Counted from the stretch's first letter, positions 36,758 through 46,377 are shown. The stretch is 64,000 nt of DNA from Nostoc sp. FACHB-280 (GCF_014697615.1 NZ_JACJSD010000009.1:124001-188000), one strand, 5' to 3'. Notes: generated from the letters alone by a model not told the origin. Numbers and translations: made by a program.

Positions 36758-37756
36758 CTAACGTCGGGAACGTCTGCGGAGTCTATCAATCATGACTGCG
36801 GCAATTATTACTAAGCCTTTTACAACGAGTTGCCAGAAGTAAGACATATTTAATAGGGTCAAACCGTTGTTGAGGACTGCAATAATTAATGCACCCAAGA
36901 GTGTGCCGCCAATTGTACCGATACCGCCTGTGAAGCTGGTTCCACCAAGGATGACGGCAGCGATCGCATCTAGTTCATAACCTTGTCCTAACATCCCTGT
37001 GGCACTGTACAGGCGACTAGCACTCATTACTCCGGCTAAACCTGCCAGCAACCCACTTACGCCATACACAAACAACAACACCCGATTGACTTTAATACCT
37101 GTTAATCTGGCGGCTCGTTCGTTACCACCAACAGCGTATATTTGGACACCCAAAACTGTCTGTCTCAGGACAAACCAACTCACAGCCACAATTAATAAGG
37201 CGAGGATAACTAACCAAGGTAAGGGGCCGACGTAGCTATTACCTATCCAAGCAAAGTTGATGTTGCGGTTAATAACTGTTGTGCCATTGGCTACCAAATA
37301 AGCAGCACCTCGTAAGGCTGTTAATGAACCCAAGGTGACAATAAATGGCGGAACATCCAAATAGGTGATTAATGCACCGTTGAGTAAACCCAAACATAAT
37401 CCTGTCAGTAAAGCAGCCGGAACAGCTAACCAACCCAAGACCGGAATGAGAGAGACTAACACTGCAACTACGGCAGACACAGCCAAGATAGAACCGACGG
37501 AAAGGTCAATCCCGCCAGTAAGAATCACAAATGTCATTCCTGTGGCCAGCACTATATTAATAGATGCCTGACGTAAGATATTGACGGCGTTACCTGCTGT
37601 GAAAAAGTTGGGACTTAGCAGGGAAAATAAAATACAGATAATGACAAGAATCGGTAAAATACCAGCAACTTGCAAAAAGTTGTTGATGGATTTACGGCGA
37701 CTGGCTGCGGAATTTTGGCTAGGTCTATTGTTGACAGGTCTTAAGGTTTGACTCAT
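36758..37756 (-). CDS. frtC: Sugar ABC importer permease (RbsC/FrtC-like)
   Basis: 332 residues, eight to ten hydrophobic helices, CUT2 family. Marks are [21 protein letters not shown] near residue 80 and [33 protein letters not shown] near 265. It forms the membrane channel with FrtB and FrtA. Its ATG overlaps the frtB stop by 4 bp (ATGA), typical of translational coupling. By gene content and order this is the fructose importer FrtABC; ribose or another pentose/hexose cannot be excluded from sequence alone. Confidence 0.85.
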   Translation of the reverse strand: MSQTLRPVNNRPSQNSAASRRKSINNFLQVAGILPILVIICILFSLLSPNFFTAGNAVNILRQASINIVLATGMTFVILTGGIDLSVGSILAVSAVVAVLVSLIPVLGWLAVPAALLTGLCLGLLNGALITYLDVPPFIVTLGSLTALRGAAYLVANGTTVINRNINFAWIGNSYVGPLPWLVILALLIVAVSWFVLRQTVLGVQIYAVGGNERAARLTGIKVNRVLLFVYGVSGLLAGLAGVMSASRLYSATGMLGQGYELDAIAAVILGGTSFTGGIGTIGGTLLGALIIAVLNNGLTLLNMSYFWQLVVKGLVIIAAVMIDRLRRRSRR

Positions 37757-39306
37757 GATGCTGTTACCTCCGATGCTCCAGTTGCATAGTGCATAATGTT
37801 TTCTTGGGTGATTTCTTTGCCTGGGCTGTCGTCGAGTTCACCGACTAACTTTCCTTCACGCATAACTAAAACGCGATCGCTCATCCCCACAATTTCTGGC
37901 AATTCGCTAGAAACCATCAAAATTGCGACTCCTTGGGCGGCTAAGTCACTAATAATTCTGTAAATTTCGCTTTTCGCCCCAATATCTACGCCGCGTGTTG
38001 GTTCATCTAGCATTAATACTCTGGGATTAATGGCTAACCACCGCGCCAGCAGGAGTTTTTGCTGATTCCCTCCAGATAAATCCACGGCGCGAATTTCTAA
38101 GTTAGCTAGTCGGATATGGAAGTTTTCGACGGCTTCTGTGGCAATCTTATTAACTGAACCCCAGTTGACAATGCCAAGGTTGGCATCTTGCTTGAGTCTA
38201 TTCAGTCCAATATTCTTTCGGGAACTCATTTCCAGAAATAAACCTTGGTCTTTGCGGTCTTCGGGGACGTAGCCAATACCTGCGGCGATCGCATCACTGG
38301 GCGAATTAATCTCTAATTTCTTGCCATTCAGGAATACTTCACCACTAGCTTTGCGATCGGCACCAAAAATTAACCGCGATACCTCTGTCCGTCCTGCACC
38401 TACTAACCCAGAAAGTCCCAAAATTTCACCAGCCCGCAGTTGAAAACTCGTTGGCTGAATTTTGCGTCCGTCAGTAATATTTCTAACTTCCAGCATTACT
38501 GCACCAGGATTCTTTTGTCGTTGATGTTCGTAAAAGTCCTGCATGGAACGACCGACCATCATCTGTACCAATCGCTGGGGCGAAATTTCATCACGAGTCA
38601 GACTGCCAATATATTGACCATCACGCAACACACTAATGCGGTCAGCCAACGCATAGATTTCTTCCATCCGATGACTGATATAAATAATGGCAATGCCATC
38701 GTTGCGGAGTTTGCGAATTACTTCAAATAAGCGTTCCGTCTCGCGGTCAGATAAGGCGGCTGTTGGCTCATCCATCACCAAAATCCGGCTGTTATCTTTC
38801 AGCGCCCTGGCAATTTCGACTTGCTGTTGTTCCGCGATCGCTAATGTACCCACAATAGTTTGTGGTGTAAAAGTCGCTCCCAAACTATCTAGCACCTGCT
38901 GGGCTTCGAGTTCCATCGTTTTGCGGTCTAAAAACTGACCCTTTTGCAACTCACTCCCCATAAATATGTTTTCGGTAACGCTTAAGTTGGGTGCGACGTT
39001 CAATTCTTGATAAATCAGATTAATACCCGCTTGTCTGGCTGTTCCTGGGTCGGTAATTTTCACCGGTTGACCATTAATGTGAATCTCCCCTTCATCCGCA
39101 ATGTAAGCCCCAGCAAGAATTTTCATTAATGTGCTTTTACCTGCCCCATTTTCACCCATCAAGGCATGAACTTCTCCGGGATAAATGGTCAAATTTACAC
39201 CTTGCAAAGCCGGAACACCATGAAATCGTTTCGCAATCCCCTGCATTTCTAGTACAGGGTTGGCAGTCGCCGCCGGCAGAAAATCAGTTTCAATATTTGT
39301 TGTCAT
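37753..39306 (-). CDS. frtB: Sugar ABC importer ATPase with two nucleotide domains (RbsA/FrtB-like)
   Basis: 517 residues from the ATG at 39306 (MTTNIETDF). The longer frame to 39354 is only tandem-repeat sequence read as protein. First ABC domain: [16 protein letters not shown] (Walker A) and [14 protein letters not shown]. Second: degenerate Walker [14 protein letters not shown], but intact [15 protein letters not shown] and [20 protein letters not shown]. The asymmetry is normal for CUT2 ATPases. It energises FrtC. Confidence 0.9.
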   Translation of the reverse strand: MTTNIETDFLPAATANPVLEMQGIAKRFHGVPALQGVNLTIYPGEVHALMGENGAGKSTLMKILAGAYIADEGEIHINGQPVKITDPGTARQAGINLIYQELNVAPNLSVTENIFMGSELQKGQFLDRKTMELEAQQVLDSLGATFTPQTIVGTLAIAEQQQVEIARALKDNSRILVMDEPTAALSDRETERLFEVIRKLRNDGIAIIYISHRMEEIYALADRISVLRDGQYIGSLTRDEISPQRLVQMMVGRSMQDFYEHQRQKNPGAVMLEVRNITDGRKIQPTSFQLRAGEILGLSGLVGAGRTEVSRLIFGADRKASGEVFLNGKKLEINSPSDAIAAGIGYVPEDRKDQGLFLEMSSRKNIGLNRLKQDANLGIVNWGSVNKIATEAVENFHIRLANLEIRAVDLSGGNQQKLLLARWLAINPRVLMLDEPTRGVDIGAKSEIYRIISDLAAQGVAILMVSSELPEIVGMSDRVLVMREGKLVGELDDSPGKEITQENIMHYATGASEVTAS

Positions 39307-39456
39307 GATTATTAAGTGCTGAGTTGAGAGTACTGAGTGCTGAGTGTTGTACACTGAGCGTTCGCGCAGCGTCTCCGACAGGAGAAGTCGAAGTGTACGT
39401 GCTGAGTTAATATTTCTCCCCCTTGTCTCCCTTGTCTCCCTTGTCCCCTGCCTCTT
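39307..39456. repeat. Repeat-filled spacer between frtA and frtB
   Basis: TGAGTGCTGAG-type 7-mers (39315-39358), a 29-bp dispersed repeat (39359-39387), and the 9-mer TTGTCTCCC repeated at 39416-39450. All sit inside an apparent operon, so they would be transcribed as part of the frtAB message. Confidence 0.8.
39359..39387 (+). repeat. 29-bp dispersed repeat, copy A
   Basis: It begins CGTTCGCGCAGCGTCTCCG and ends AGGAGAAG. Copy B at 59336-59364 is the reverse complement with 26 of 29 bases the same. The adjacent TCGAAGT is also shared. Confidence 0.8.
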
Positions 39457-40482
39457 CTACCAGCCAGTAGAAGTACTAACGTTCTCTTTCGTAATCAACT
39501 TGGCAGGAATCAAAATGTCCGGTGATGTGGGTTTTTTGCCGTTTAAAATATCGTTGCCAACTTGCACTGCTGTTGCAGTCATCCCTCTAGGATTTTGAGT
39601 GGCGGTAGCAGCATATAAGCTATCGTTAGCAGCGATCGCTTCAATTGCTTCTGGCGCACCATCCACTCCCACTATGAAAAATTCTTTGCGTTTGGCTTGG
39701 TTGGCGGCTAAATCTACTCCCACGCCACTGGGGTCGTTGATGGCAAAAACAGCATCAATTTTGGGGAAAGTTACTAGCAAGTCACTCATAACTCTCAGTC
39801 CTCCATCCCGGCTACCTTCGGCGTTCTGGTCTTTAGAAAGGATTTTGATATCGGGATATTTGGCTAAAACTTTTAAGCAGCCATCAACTCGCTGAATTAC
39901 AGAAGCTACTGGCGGCCCGTTGACTATAACGACATTACCTTTACCTTTTAGGCGATCGGCAATATATTGACAACTAATTTCTCCTGCTTGCAAGTTATTG
40001 GTGGTAACGGTAGCATCTACCTCTGCGTCTACGCCTGTGTCTACCGCAATCACAATCTTGCCTTCTTTTCTGGCTTGCTCAACTGCTGGTCTGATACCTT
40101 TACTGTCAGCCGCATTCAAAATAATAATGTCAGTATTCGCCGCCACGAAGTTTTCAATTTGATTAAATTGCTGGTTTAGGTCATATCCGCTAGAAACAAC
40201 GGTGACTCTGACATCATTACCACCAATTTTTTTCGCTTCTTTCTCCGCGCCTTTGGCCATGACCACAAAGAAAGGATTACTTAAATCGCCCAACGTCACA
40301 CCAACAGATCGTAATTTAGTATTGCGATCGCCTACGCTGGACTGAGTATTTATATCAGTAACATTCTTGACCTCAGTGTCAATGGCTGTGTTGCCATTGG
40401 GAGAAATATTACTACAGCTGACCAAAGTACCACTGACAATACTTAATAAGGTCGCTGCCATCGCCTGTTTTTTCACATTCAT
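39457..40482 (-). CDS. frtA: Periplasmic sugar-binding lipoprotein (RbsB/FrtA-like)
   Basis: 341 residues. AAGAGG sits six bases before the ATG at 40482, and directly against the alternative ATG at 40488, so the former is chosen. A lipoprotein signal with lipobox LVSC (Cys about 23) anchors it to the membrane. The peripla_BP_4 domain has VGVTLGDLSNPFFVVMAKGAEKEAKK, NQIENFVAANTDIIILNAAD, VDTGVDAEVDATVTTNN and FAINDPSGVGVD. It delivers sugar to FrtC/FrtB. First gene of the operon and the target of the twin operators upstream. Confidence 0.87.
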   Translation of the reverse strand: MNVKKQAMAATLLSIVSGTLVSCSNISPNGNTAIDTEVKNVTDINTQSSVGDRNTKLRSVGVTLGDLSNPFFVVMAKGAEKEAKKIGGNDVRVTVVSSGYDLNQQFNQIENFVAANTDIIILNAADSKGIRPAVEQARKEGKIVIAVDTGVDAEVDATVTTNNLQAGEISCQYIADRLKGKGNVVIVNGPPVASVIQRVDGCLKVLAKYPDIKILSKDQNAEGSRDGGLRVMSDLLVTFPKIDAVFAINDPSGVGVDLAANQAKRKEFFIVGVDGAPEAIEAIAANDSLYAATATQNPRGMTATAVQVGNDILNGKKPTSPDILIPAKLITKENVSTSTGW

Positions 40483-40876
40483 CCACATCCTCTTAAAAAA
40501 GCTGGTAAAACCGGAAATATGTGTAGAAATATTAACTAAGCTAAAATCATCTTTTAATTTTGCCTTCTGCCTTTTGTTTTCTGCTTTCTCCTAACGATAG
40601 ATATTTACTCAGACTTAACTTGAAAAATTTGTCATTGTTTTCGATTTTGCTAAAAGTTGAGTCTGTGTGTGAAAAAAATTTACTTAAGTCGGCAAACATT
40701 TTTAGATGAATTTTAGATTGATCCCTGATATTGTTCTGAAGGCTTTCAGCATTAAGTAACTATTGGTGAAAATCCTGTAATCTCAAGACTTCAAGCATTT
40801 ATTCAAATTTCAGCAACAGGTTCTTTTGGGAGAAAATGTTGTTAAATCTGATTTTCTTAATGTTTAAACTGATGTT

Positions 40877-40926
40877 ATGCACAGGTGTGCATTTCTGATG
40901 TCTTTTATTCTTGCACACCTGTGCAT
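40877..40926. promoter_or_regulatory. Twin LacI-type operators in the frtR-frtA divergent spacer
   Basis: Site 1 is ATGCACAGGTGTGCAT (40877-40892) and site 2 is TTGCACACCTGTGCAT (40911-40926), each a near-perfect 16-bp palindrome. Site 2 is the reverse complement of site 1 except for one end base. Their centres are 34 bp apart, about three helical turns, allowing cooperative binding. Site 2 ends 46 bp before the frtR ATG. I infer that FrtR binds here and represses itself and frtABC. Confidence 0.75.
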
Positions 40927-40972
40927 AAAATTTGTGTTAATTTTATTTAAGTTGCTTAGGATAGTGCTGAAC

Positions 40973-42037
40973 ATGAGTAAACGAAAGATTTCCATTGAAG
41001 ATATTGCTCGCAAAGCAGGTGTTTCTCATTCCACGGTTTCACGCGCTTTACGAGACAGTCCGTTGATTAGTTCTAAGGTGCGGGAAGAAATCAAAAGACT
41101 GGCGCAGGAAATGAACTATGTACCAAATGCGATCGCTCAAAGTTTACAAAATCAGCGAACTTATACCGTTGGGGTAATTGTCACATCCATCGCTGATCCC
41201 TTTTTTGGCGAACTGGTAGAGGGAATTGAACAAGTTGCGAGACTTGCTGGCTTAAATGTGTTGTTAAATGCGTCACATGGAGATTTTGAGCAAGAAATAG
41301 CCGCTATTGAAAATTTTCACTACCGCCGAGTCGATGGAATTTTAGTCGCGGACTCCCGCATTGGCAAAAACCACAACAAGCAGTTAACCCAACTGACTGT
41401 TCCAACAGTTCTGATTAACATCGATACGGAAGATCACAACGAAACCTTTCACTCCGTCGCCATCGATGATCGCTTCGGTGGCTGTGTAGCTGTAGAACAT
41501 CTCCTAGATTTAGGACACACTCGGATTGGCTATTTAGGAGTAGGTGACGGTAGCAAAGCAGACCAACAACGCCTAGAAGGATATCACCTGGCGCTATCTC
41601 AAGCAGAGTTACCGTCAAATCAAGATTGGGTAGCCATTCCCCAGCGAGACAGTCAAACAATCAGCGATTTTGATATCGGGAAACAACTCCTACCTCAATT
41701 AGTAGCGGCTGGCGTAACTGGCATTTTTTGTTACAACGATATGGTTGCCGTTGGCGCTCTTTTGGCTTGTAAAGAACTAGGTATTTCCGTCCCGCAAGAC
41801 TTGAGCCTTGTGGGATTTGATAATATTGCCCTTGCCAGTTACATCACACCACCACTCACAACAGTCAGTCAACGTATGGTAGAAATGGGCGAATTGGCTA
41901 TGACAATGTTGCTTGACTTATTTGAAGAAAAAGCTGTGAATAATATTCTTCTATCTCCGTTTTTAGTCAAACGGGGTACTACCACCAAAGTTAGTAAAGC
42001 TAAAAAAACCAGTAATTATATCGAGGTAAAAATCTAG
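40973..42037 (+). CDS. frtR: LacI-family sugar-responsive repressor (FrtR-like)
   Basis: 354 residues from the ATG at 40973. The frame is open back to 40877, but that start lies within an operator, and the protein after 40973 begins exactly at the LacI helix-turn-helix: ISIEDIARKAGVSHSTVSRALRDSP, with hinge YVPNAIAQSLQ. The rest is the periplasmic-binding-like sensor (VGVIVTSIADPFFGELVEGIE ... VSLVGFDNIALASYITPPLTTVSQ). The effector is probably the sugar carried by FrtABC. It is transcribed divergently from frtA. Confidence 0.88.
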   Translation: MSKRKISIEDIARKAGVSHSTVSRALRDSPLISSKVREEIKRLAQEMNYVPNAIAQSLQNQRTYTVGVIVTSIADPFFGELVEGIEQVARLAGLNVLLNASHGDFEQEIAAIENFHYRRVDGILVADSRIGKNHNKQLTQLTVPTVLINIDTEDHNETFHSVAIDDRFGGCVAVEHLLDLGHTRIGYLGVGDGSKADQQRLEGYHLALSQAELPSNQDWVAIPQRDSQTISDFDIGKQLLPQLVAAGVTGIFCYNDMVAVGALLACKELGISVPQDLSLVGFDNIALASYITPPLTTVSQRMVEMGELAMTMLLDLFEEKAVNNILLSPFLVKRGTTTKVSKAKKTSNYIEVKI

Positions 42038-42192
42038 CTTGGTGGTAAAGTTTATAAGTATGTAACAAAAACTTTACGGTTATTCGTGAGCTGCTTTGAT
42101 GAGCTTTGTACGTAATATCTTGTTCTGGCGATTTTTCATATATCAAAACATCTATGTAAAAACCGTAGAATATTTTTCTCTACTTCCTACTC

Positions 42193-42296
42193 GTGACAGG
42201 TGACAGGTGACAGGTGACAGGTGACAGAGTAATTCTCAATGATTCACAAACATCTCTCCCTTGTCTCCCCTCTCCTCCTTGTCTTCCTTGTCTCTA
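42193..42296 (+). repeat. GTGACAG heptamer array and TTGTCTCCC 9-mers
   Basis: Five perfect copies of GTGACAG at 42193-42227, followed at 42255-42294 by CTTGTCTCC-type 9-mers like those at 32958, 39416 and 47260. Confidence 0.9.
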
Positions 42297-42314
42297 AGTT
42301 AAACTCCGTCTCTC

Positions 42315-42359
42315 AAAAAAAACTACCGGAGCAGTTAGATATAAAACACCGCCCCGGTA
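42315..42359 (-). terminator. Possible minus-strand terminator
   Basis: Read on the minus strand, TACCGG pairs with CCGGTA and is followed by G and a run of eight T. The loop is long (24 bases), so the structure is only moderately convincing. It would end transcripts from the DUF4327 gene or from a small RNA between. Confidence 0.5.
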
Positions 42360-42405
42360 AGTTAATTTGAATAAAATATTCACAGTCTTGGAAGTGGATT
42401 TACGC

Positions 42406-42470
42406 AACAACTTTTCTTGATAAATTCACTCTAGGCTATGATTTCGTCAATGCTGCTGAGAAAAGTTGTT
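42406..42470. other. Strong inverted repeat in the frtR-DUF4327 spacer
   Basis: AACAACTTTTCT (42406-42417) and AGAAAAGTTGTT (42459-42470) are perfect 12-bp complements around a 41-base loop with no ORF. In RNA this would be a stable stem. It may belong to an untranslated or non-coding RNA. The rest of the 629-bp spacer (42038-42666) holds only repeats and a possible terminator. Confidence 0.5.
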
Positions 42471-42666
42471 TAAATCAAACTTTAATTGTTCTGCAATCTT
42501 TATTTGCCAAGAAAAATAATAGAAGACTCTGGATCAGGGAATATTTGTAGTAAAAAACTAGAGACTATAGCTATAGCTTCAGTGAAGTGGGCGGTAGACT
42601 TTTCTGTGTCCAAGTTAAACATCTAAAAAATATACTCCCAATCCAAAATCCGAAATCATAGACTGA

Positions 42667-42903
42667 TTAGTCATTGTCCCATTGTTCACGACCAATGAGG
42701 TCGCCAATGCGATCGCGCAATAGAAAATCGCATTTTTCCAACTCACATTCAACGCACACCCACTCTCTTGCAGGGATATATTGGCAGAGTGTATATATTG
42801 GCTGTTGTCGGCTAACCATCCCCTTCTGCACCAGTCGGCGTGCTTCGTCTTGGATTACATCTAGAGAGTAGTAATTGATAGAGGGCACCGTATTCACACT
42901 CAT
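42667..42903 (-). CDS. DUF4327 family small protein
   Basis: 78 residues. It matches the conserved cyanobacterial family by its pattern: YYSLDVIQDEARRLVQKGMVSRQQPIYTLCQYIPAREWVCVECELEKCDFLLRDRIGDLI. Three Cys in the WVCVECELEKC stretch could bind metal or form a disulfide. No signal peptide or membrane helix. Function is unknown. It stands alone between large spacers. Confidence 0.82.
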   Translation of the reverse strand: MSVNTVPSINYYSLDVIQDEARRLVQKGMVSRQQPIYTLCQYIPAREWVCVECELEKCDFLLRDRIGDLIGREQWDND

Positions 42904-43799
42904 GATTTGTTCTCACACATTTATACGTAGATAGTATTCCCACTTATCATGGGAAACAAACATGACAGAGATTAGACTTGTAGCTAGGGTTTTGTATTTT
43001 GCTATACGGAACTAATTTCATTTTGACGCTACATACCCTCAAATTATCTAAAGAAATGTTGCAAAAGTCAACGTTTTCTGACATTTGTCTTCCATATAGT
43101 TAATACAAAAAATCCCATCGTAGTGAAATTAACCTCTTGTAACGGTTGTTTTATCTGCCTTAAAGAAGTTGTAAAGCTTCACTGCAACGGCCTTCAAGCA
43201 TAATTCAGCAGACACTTATAGTTCATACTGTAAATTTAGTTATGTAATTCATAACCAGCAAGTCTTGTTTAAAGATGCTGATGTAAGTCCATAGCTAAAT
43301 ACCCGAAAAATTATTCGGTAAGAATTGAAGTATAAACTGTTGCAAAATATATGCGCTAACGTACACCACGAAAACTTGCACAGCCGCATATATTAATCAT
43401 TTCTTAAAAAATAACCGCAGTTATGCTTGTTAATTGCAGCACTACGGCAAGACTTACGGCTGTAATTCACTCACTAATGATGGGGTTTCAGGGTGAAAAG
43501 GTGTGGGATGTAAGGGTTTTGAATAAGTAGACTTCTATAGGGAAGTCAAAAGTTAAAAGTTCAAAGTCAAACATTCTCTGACTTTTGACTTGATTTTGCC
43601 CTGACACTCTTCCCAAAACCCTTGATTTTCCGTCTTCCTGCGTCAGTCCCAAGATATATACTTGAACCCAAAAAGATGAATTTTTATTGAGTTATTAATT
43701 TTCGCTGACAGAAAATTCTTGGCAGTCAGAATATATTGAGATTTGTAACAAGCTTGAAATTTCAGTTTTTTCCCAACCTGACTAACGGCGAAAGACAGA
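42904..43799. other. 896-bp spacer with one hairpin and short repeats
   Basis: No gene seen. It contains a 10-bp perfect inverted repeat (AATATATGCG 43346-43355 with CGCATATATT 43385-43394, loop 29) and AAAAGTTCAAAGTCAAA / TGACTTTTGACTTGA stretches at 43545-43592 that are partly complementary. I recognise no known riboswitch or RNA family. Confidence 0.45.
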
Positions 43800-44183
43800 T
43801 TAAGGCATAAATCGATCTAAAGCTGCTTTTAATTGCTCAATTTCAACATCTATATTGCCGTCTTTGGCTGCTCTGGCAATACACTCAGTTAAGTGTTCAT
43901 CTAAGACAATGCGGGCAACTCGATCTAACGCGCCCCGAACTGCGGCAATCTGCAATAATACATCCGGACAGGGACTGCTTTGTTGCACCATTGTTTTAAT
44001 ACCGCGAATATGTCCTTCTATGCGTGACAACCGATTGACAATTTTGCGTAAAGACTCTTCACTATGAACATGAGAATGATGGGACTCTCCATGCTCATGA
44101 TGATCTATATCATGGGAGTGGATTTGTTCGGTTGACTGAGAGATAGACAAGGATTCGGACTTTAATCGGTTTGATCCATTCAT
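43800..44183 (-). CDS. CsoR/RcnR/InrS family metal-sensing repressor
   Basis: 127 residues. The DUF156 fold begins at about 44 (LRKIVNRLSRIEGHIRGIKTMV). Metal ligands are Cys72 (SPCPDVL), His97 and Cys101 (DEHLTEC), the CsoR-type set. An N-terminal stretch (22-40) holds ten His residues in HSHDIDHHEHGESHHSHVH, as in the cyanobacterial nickel sensor InrS, whereas copper CsoR lacks this. I therefore favour Ni (or Co) sensing over Cu. No exporter gene is adjacent, so the target must be elsewhere. Confidence 0.83.
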   Translation of the reverse strand: MNGSNRLKSESLSISQSTEQIHSHDIDHHEHGESHHSHVHSEESLRKIVNRLSRIEGHIRGIKTMVQQSSPCPDVLLQIAAVRGALDRVARIVLDEHLTECIARAAKDGNIDVEIEQLKAALDRFMP

Positions 44184-44335
44184 GGTATTAAAGCACTGGC
44201 AGTACTAAGATCCTAGCCTAGAGGGGTGAGTAGGTGTTATTTCTATTTACTCTGAGGAGCGATCGCAGTAGGAAATTGTAGTTAGAAAAATTTTCGTCAA
44301 CCTCGGTAACTTTCCTATGAAGTTGATGGTGGGTG

Positions 44336-44551
44336 CTATAACCGATGAAGTAACTCTTCATACTCTGTATGTGTGCCAATCCAAAACCAATAAATGTGAT
44401 TATCTTCCAACAAACCGAGGACTCGATAGTCTAAACTTACGCGAGCTGAATAAATTGGTTGACGTTGGCTAACTTGTTTGAACTGAAGACTATTGTGATA
44501 GGGATCTGAGCGCCAGATTGCATAACTCAGACTCAGAGGGAAAAACCTCAT
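44336..44551 (-). pseudogene. Truncated RelE/ParE-type toxin remnant
   Basis: The 71-codon frame ends in a clear toxin C-terminus: DPYHNSLQFKQVSQRQPIYSARVSLDYRVLGLLEDNHIYWFWIGTHTEYEELL. Full toxins of this type have about 30 more residues before this point. Here the N-terminus (MRFFPLSLSY) is instead read out of frame from the end of the antitoxin gene, so the first third of the toxin has been deleted. It is probably inactive. Confidence 0.7.
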
Positions 44552-44756
44552 CTAAAGGGGTGATATCTCCAGCAGCAATTTCCTGTCGTACCATGTCAGC
44601 TATTCGCTCCCACTGAGCATCTGTCGTAGATTCAAACTGAGCTTTCTATTTGCGTTCATCTTCCATTTCAGCTAAAAGACGAACCGCGATCGCATCTTGT
44701 TCGTCAGCTGGTAGAGCTTTTAGTTGGGCGATTACTTTTTCCAGTAGTTCAGTCAT
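44490..44756 (-). pseudogene. Antitoxin remnant with in-frame stop codon
   Basis: From the ATG at 44756 it reads MTELLEKVIAQLKALPADEQ then DAIAVRLLAEMEDERK, and stops at TAG (44646-44648). The same frame then continues as a normal antitoxin: KAQFESTTDAQWERIADMVRQEI, AAGDITPLDEVF. The TAG stands where related proteins usually have Trp, so a single TGG-to-TAG change would explain it. The frame ends at 44490 within the toxin remnant. Confidence 0.7.
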
Positions 44757-45153
44757 CACAAAATTACTCCGACCAAAGAATTACTAACTATTATCGCTGA
44801 CTGATGCCTGAAAGCTTTGTCAATCCAGAGTTGACTGTCTGAGTGACGGAATTAGAACCGATAGCAGCAATATGCAATCATCCAATACCCAACTTCCACA
44901 GACAATCTTTGTGCGTAAATCCTGGTGATATCCGAACCTCTATAGGGTAAATCTCCGTAATAGCTTTCAAGGGAAATTTTCAATTAATTTAAATTACAGG
45001 TAGCCTATACCATGCTTTAGCACCCGTATGGAGTATCTAAAGCAGTAACAATAAAGTTAGTACACAGGAATTTCATCCTAGCTGTAAAAATAACTTTAGA
45101 TAGATTTGTCACGACTAAGCAAAAATTCGGCTTGTTAAATTTAGGTTGTGATT
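44757..45153. other. 397-bp spacer upstream of the HtrA gene
   Basis: No gene seen. A weak stem (CTTTAG / CTAAAG, 45016-45044) lies about 110 bp before the protease ATG. It probably includes the promoter of that gene. Confidence 0.35.
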
Positions 45154-46377
45154 ATGCGATTGTCCAAAATAACCCTTTCTATACGTAGACTTAGTACCCA
45201 TATTTTCGCCATATTTTTGGGAGTTTTGCTCACAGTTAGCACTTTGCGGGTGTTACCTTCCCAAGCGGAACCTGCACCCAGTTCAGTGAAGGTTGGTGAT
45301 ACACCAGAACTGATAGCCCAAAAACAATCACCAGCGACTGCTGCTATCGGTAATAGTAGTTTTGTGACTGCGGCGGTGAATCGCGTCGGACAAGCAGTGG
45401 TGAGAATTGACACGGAACGTACAATTACGCGCCGTCGTGTTGACCCATTTTTGGAAGACCCATTTTTCCGGCAGTTTTTTGGTGATGCTTATTCTCAACA
45501 ATTACCACCAGAACAGATGCGTGGTTTAGGTTCGGGATTCATTATTGATAAAAGTGGTTTGATTTTAACTAATGCCCACGTTGTAGATAAAGCCGATAGA
45601 GTTACAGTCCGCCTCAAGGATGGTCGTACCTTTGATGGCAAAGTTCAAGGTATTGACGAAGTGACAGATTTAGCGGTTGTCAAAATTAACGCTGGGAAAG
45701 ATTTACCCGTTGCACCTTTAGGTTCTTCTAATGCTGTACAAGTGGGAGACTGGGCGATCGCAGTTGGTAATCCTTTAGGTTTTGATAACACAGTGACTTT
45801 AGGTATTGTCAGCACCCTCAAGCGTTCTAGCGCCCAAGTGGGAATTTCGGATAAACGCCTAGACTTCATTCAAACTGACGCAGCCATTAACCCTGGTAAC
45901 TCTGGTGGGCCGTTGTTGAATGAACGTGGCGAAGTGATTGGGATTAACACTGCGATTCGTGCTGATGCGATGGGTATTGGTTTTGCGATTCCCATTGATA
46001 AAGCTAAAGCGATCGCCACACAACTGGAAAGAGATGGTAAAGTTGCTCACCCCTATTTAGGTGTGCAGATGGTCACATTAACCCCAGAATTAGCGAAACA
46101 AAATAACAGTGACCCCAACTCTACATTTGAAATTCCAGAAGTGAATGGAGTTTTAGTGATGCGAGTTGTCCCCAATTCCCCAGCCGCTAAAGCTGGTATT
46201 CGCCGTGGTGATGTCATCCTGCAAATAGATGGCCAAGCTATTACCAATGCTGAACAGCTGCAAAACTTTGTGGAAAATAGCAACCTTGGTCAAGCCTTAC
46301 AAGTAAAAATCCAAAGAGGTACTCAAACACAACAGCTATCAGTACGCACTGCTGAGTTACAAAATGCGACTTCGTAA
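45154..46377 (+). CDS. HtrA/Deg family serine protease (HhoA/HhoB/HtrA type)
   Basis: 407 residues from the ATG at 45154 (GTG two codons earlier less likely). An N-terminal membrane or signal segment ([20 protein letters not shown]) directs it to the periplasm or lumen. The trypsin-like triad is intact: His142 (TNAHVVD), Asp172 (TDLAVVK), Ser250 (NPGNSGGP). One PDZ domain covers about 300-395 ([18 protein letters not shown] ... [18 protein letters not shown]). It degrades damaged envelope proteins, notably under light and heat stress. Which of the three paralogues it is cannot be settled here. A terminator follows. Confidence 0.92.
   Translation: MRLSKITLSIRRLSTHIFAIFLGVLLTVSTLRVLPSQAEPAPSSVKVGDTPELIAQKQSPATAAIGNSSFVTAAVNRVGQAVVRIDTERTITRRRVDPFLEDPFFRQFFGDAYSQQLPPEQMRGLGSGFIIDKSGLILTNAHVVDKADRVTVRLKDGRTFDGKVQGIDEVTDLAVVKINAGKDLPVAPLGSSNAVQVGDWAIAVGNPLGFDNTVTLGIVSTLKRSSAQVGISDKRLDFIQTDAAINPGNSGGPLLNERGEVIGINTAIRADAMGIGFAIPIDKAKAIATQLERDGKVAHPYLGVQMVTLTPELAKQNNSDPNSTFEIPEVNGVLVMRVVPNSPAAKAGIRRGDVILQIDGQAITNAEQLQNFVENSNLGQALQVKIQRGTQTQQLSVRTAELQNATS

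Noticed and set aside
39307-39354. Longer N-terminus for frtB
   Set aside because: These 16 codons come from TGAGTGC-type tandem repeats; the ATG at 39306 fits the family.
40877-40972. Longer N-terminus for frtR
   Set aside because: The upstream ATG is part of an operator palindrome, and the LacI HTH begins just after the ATG at 40973.
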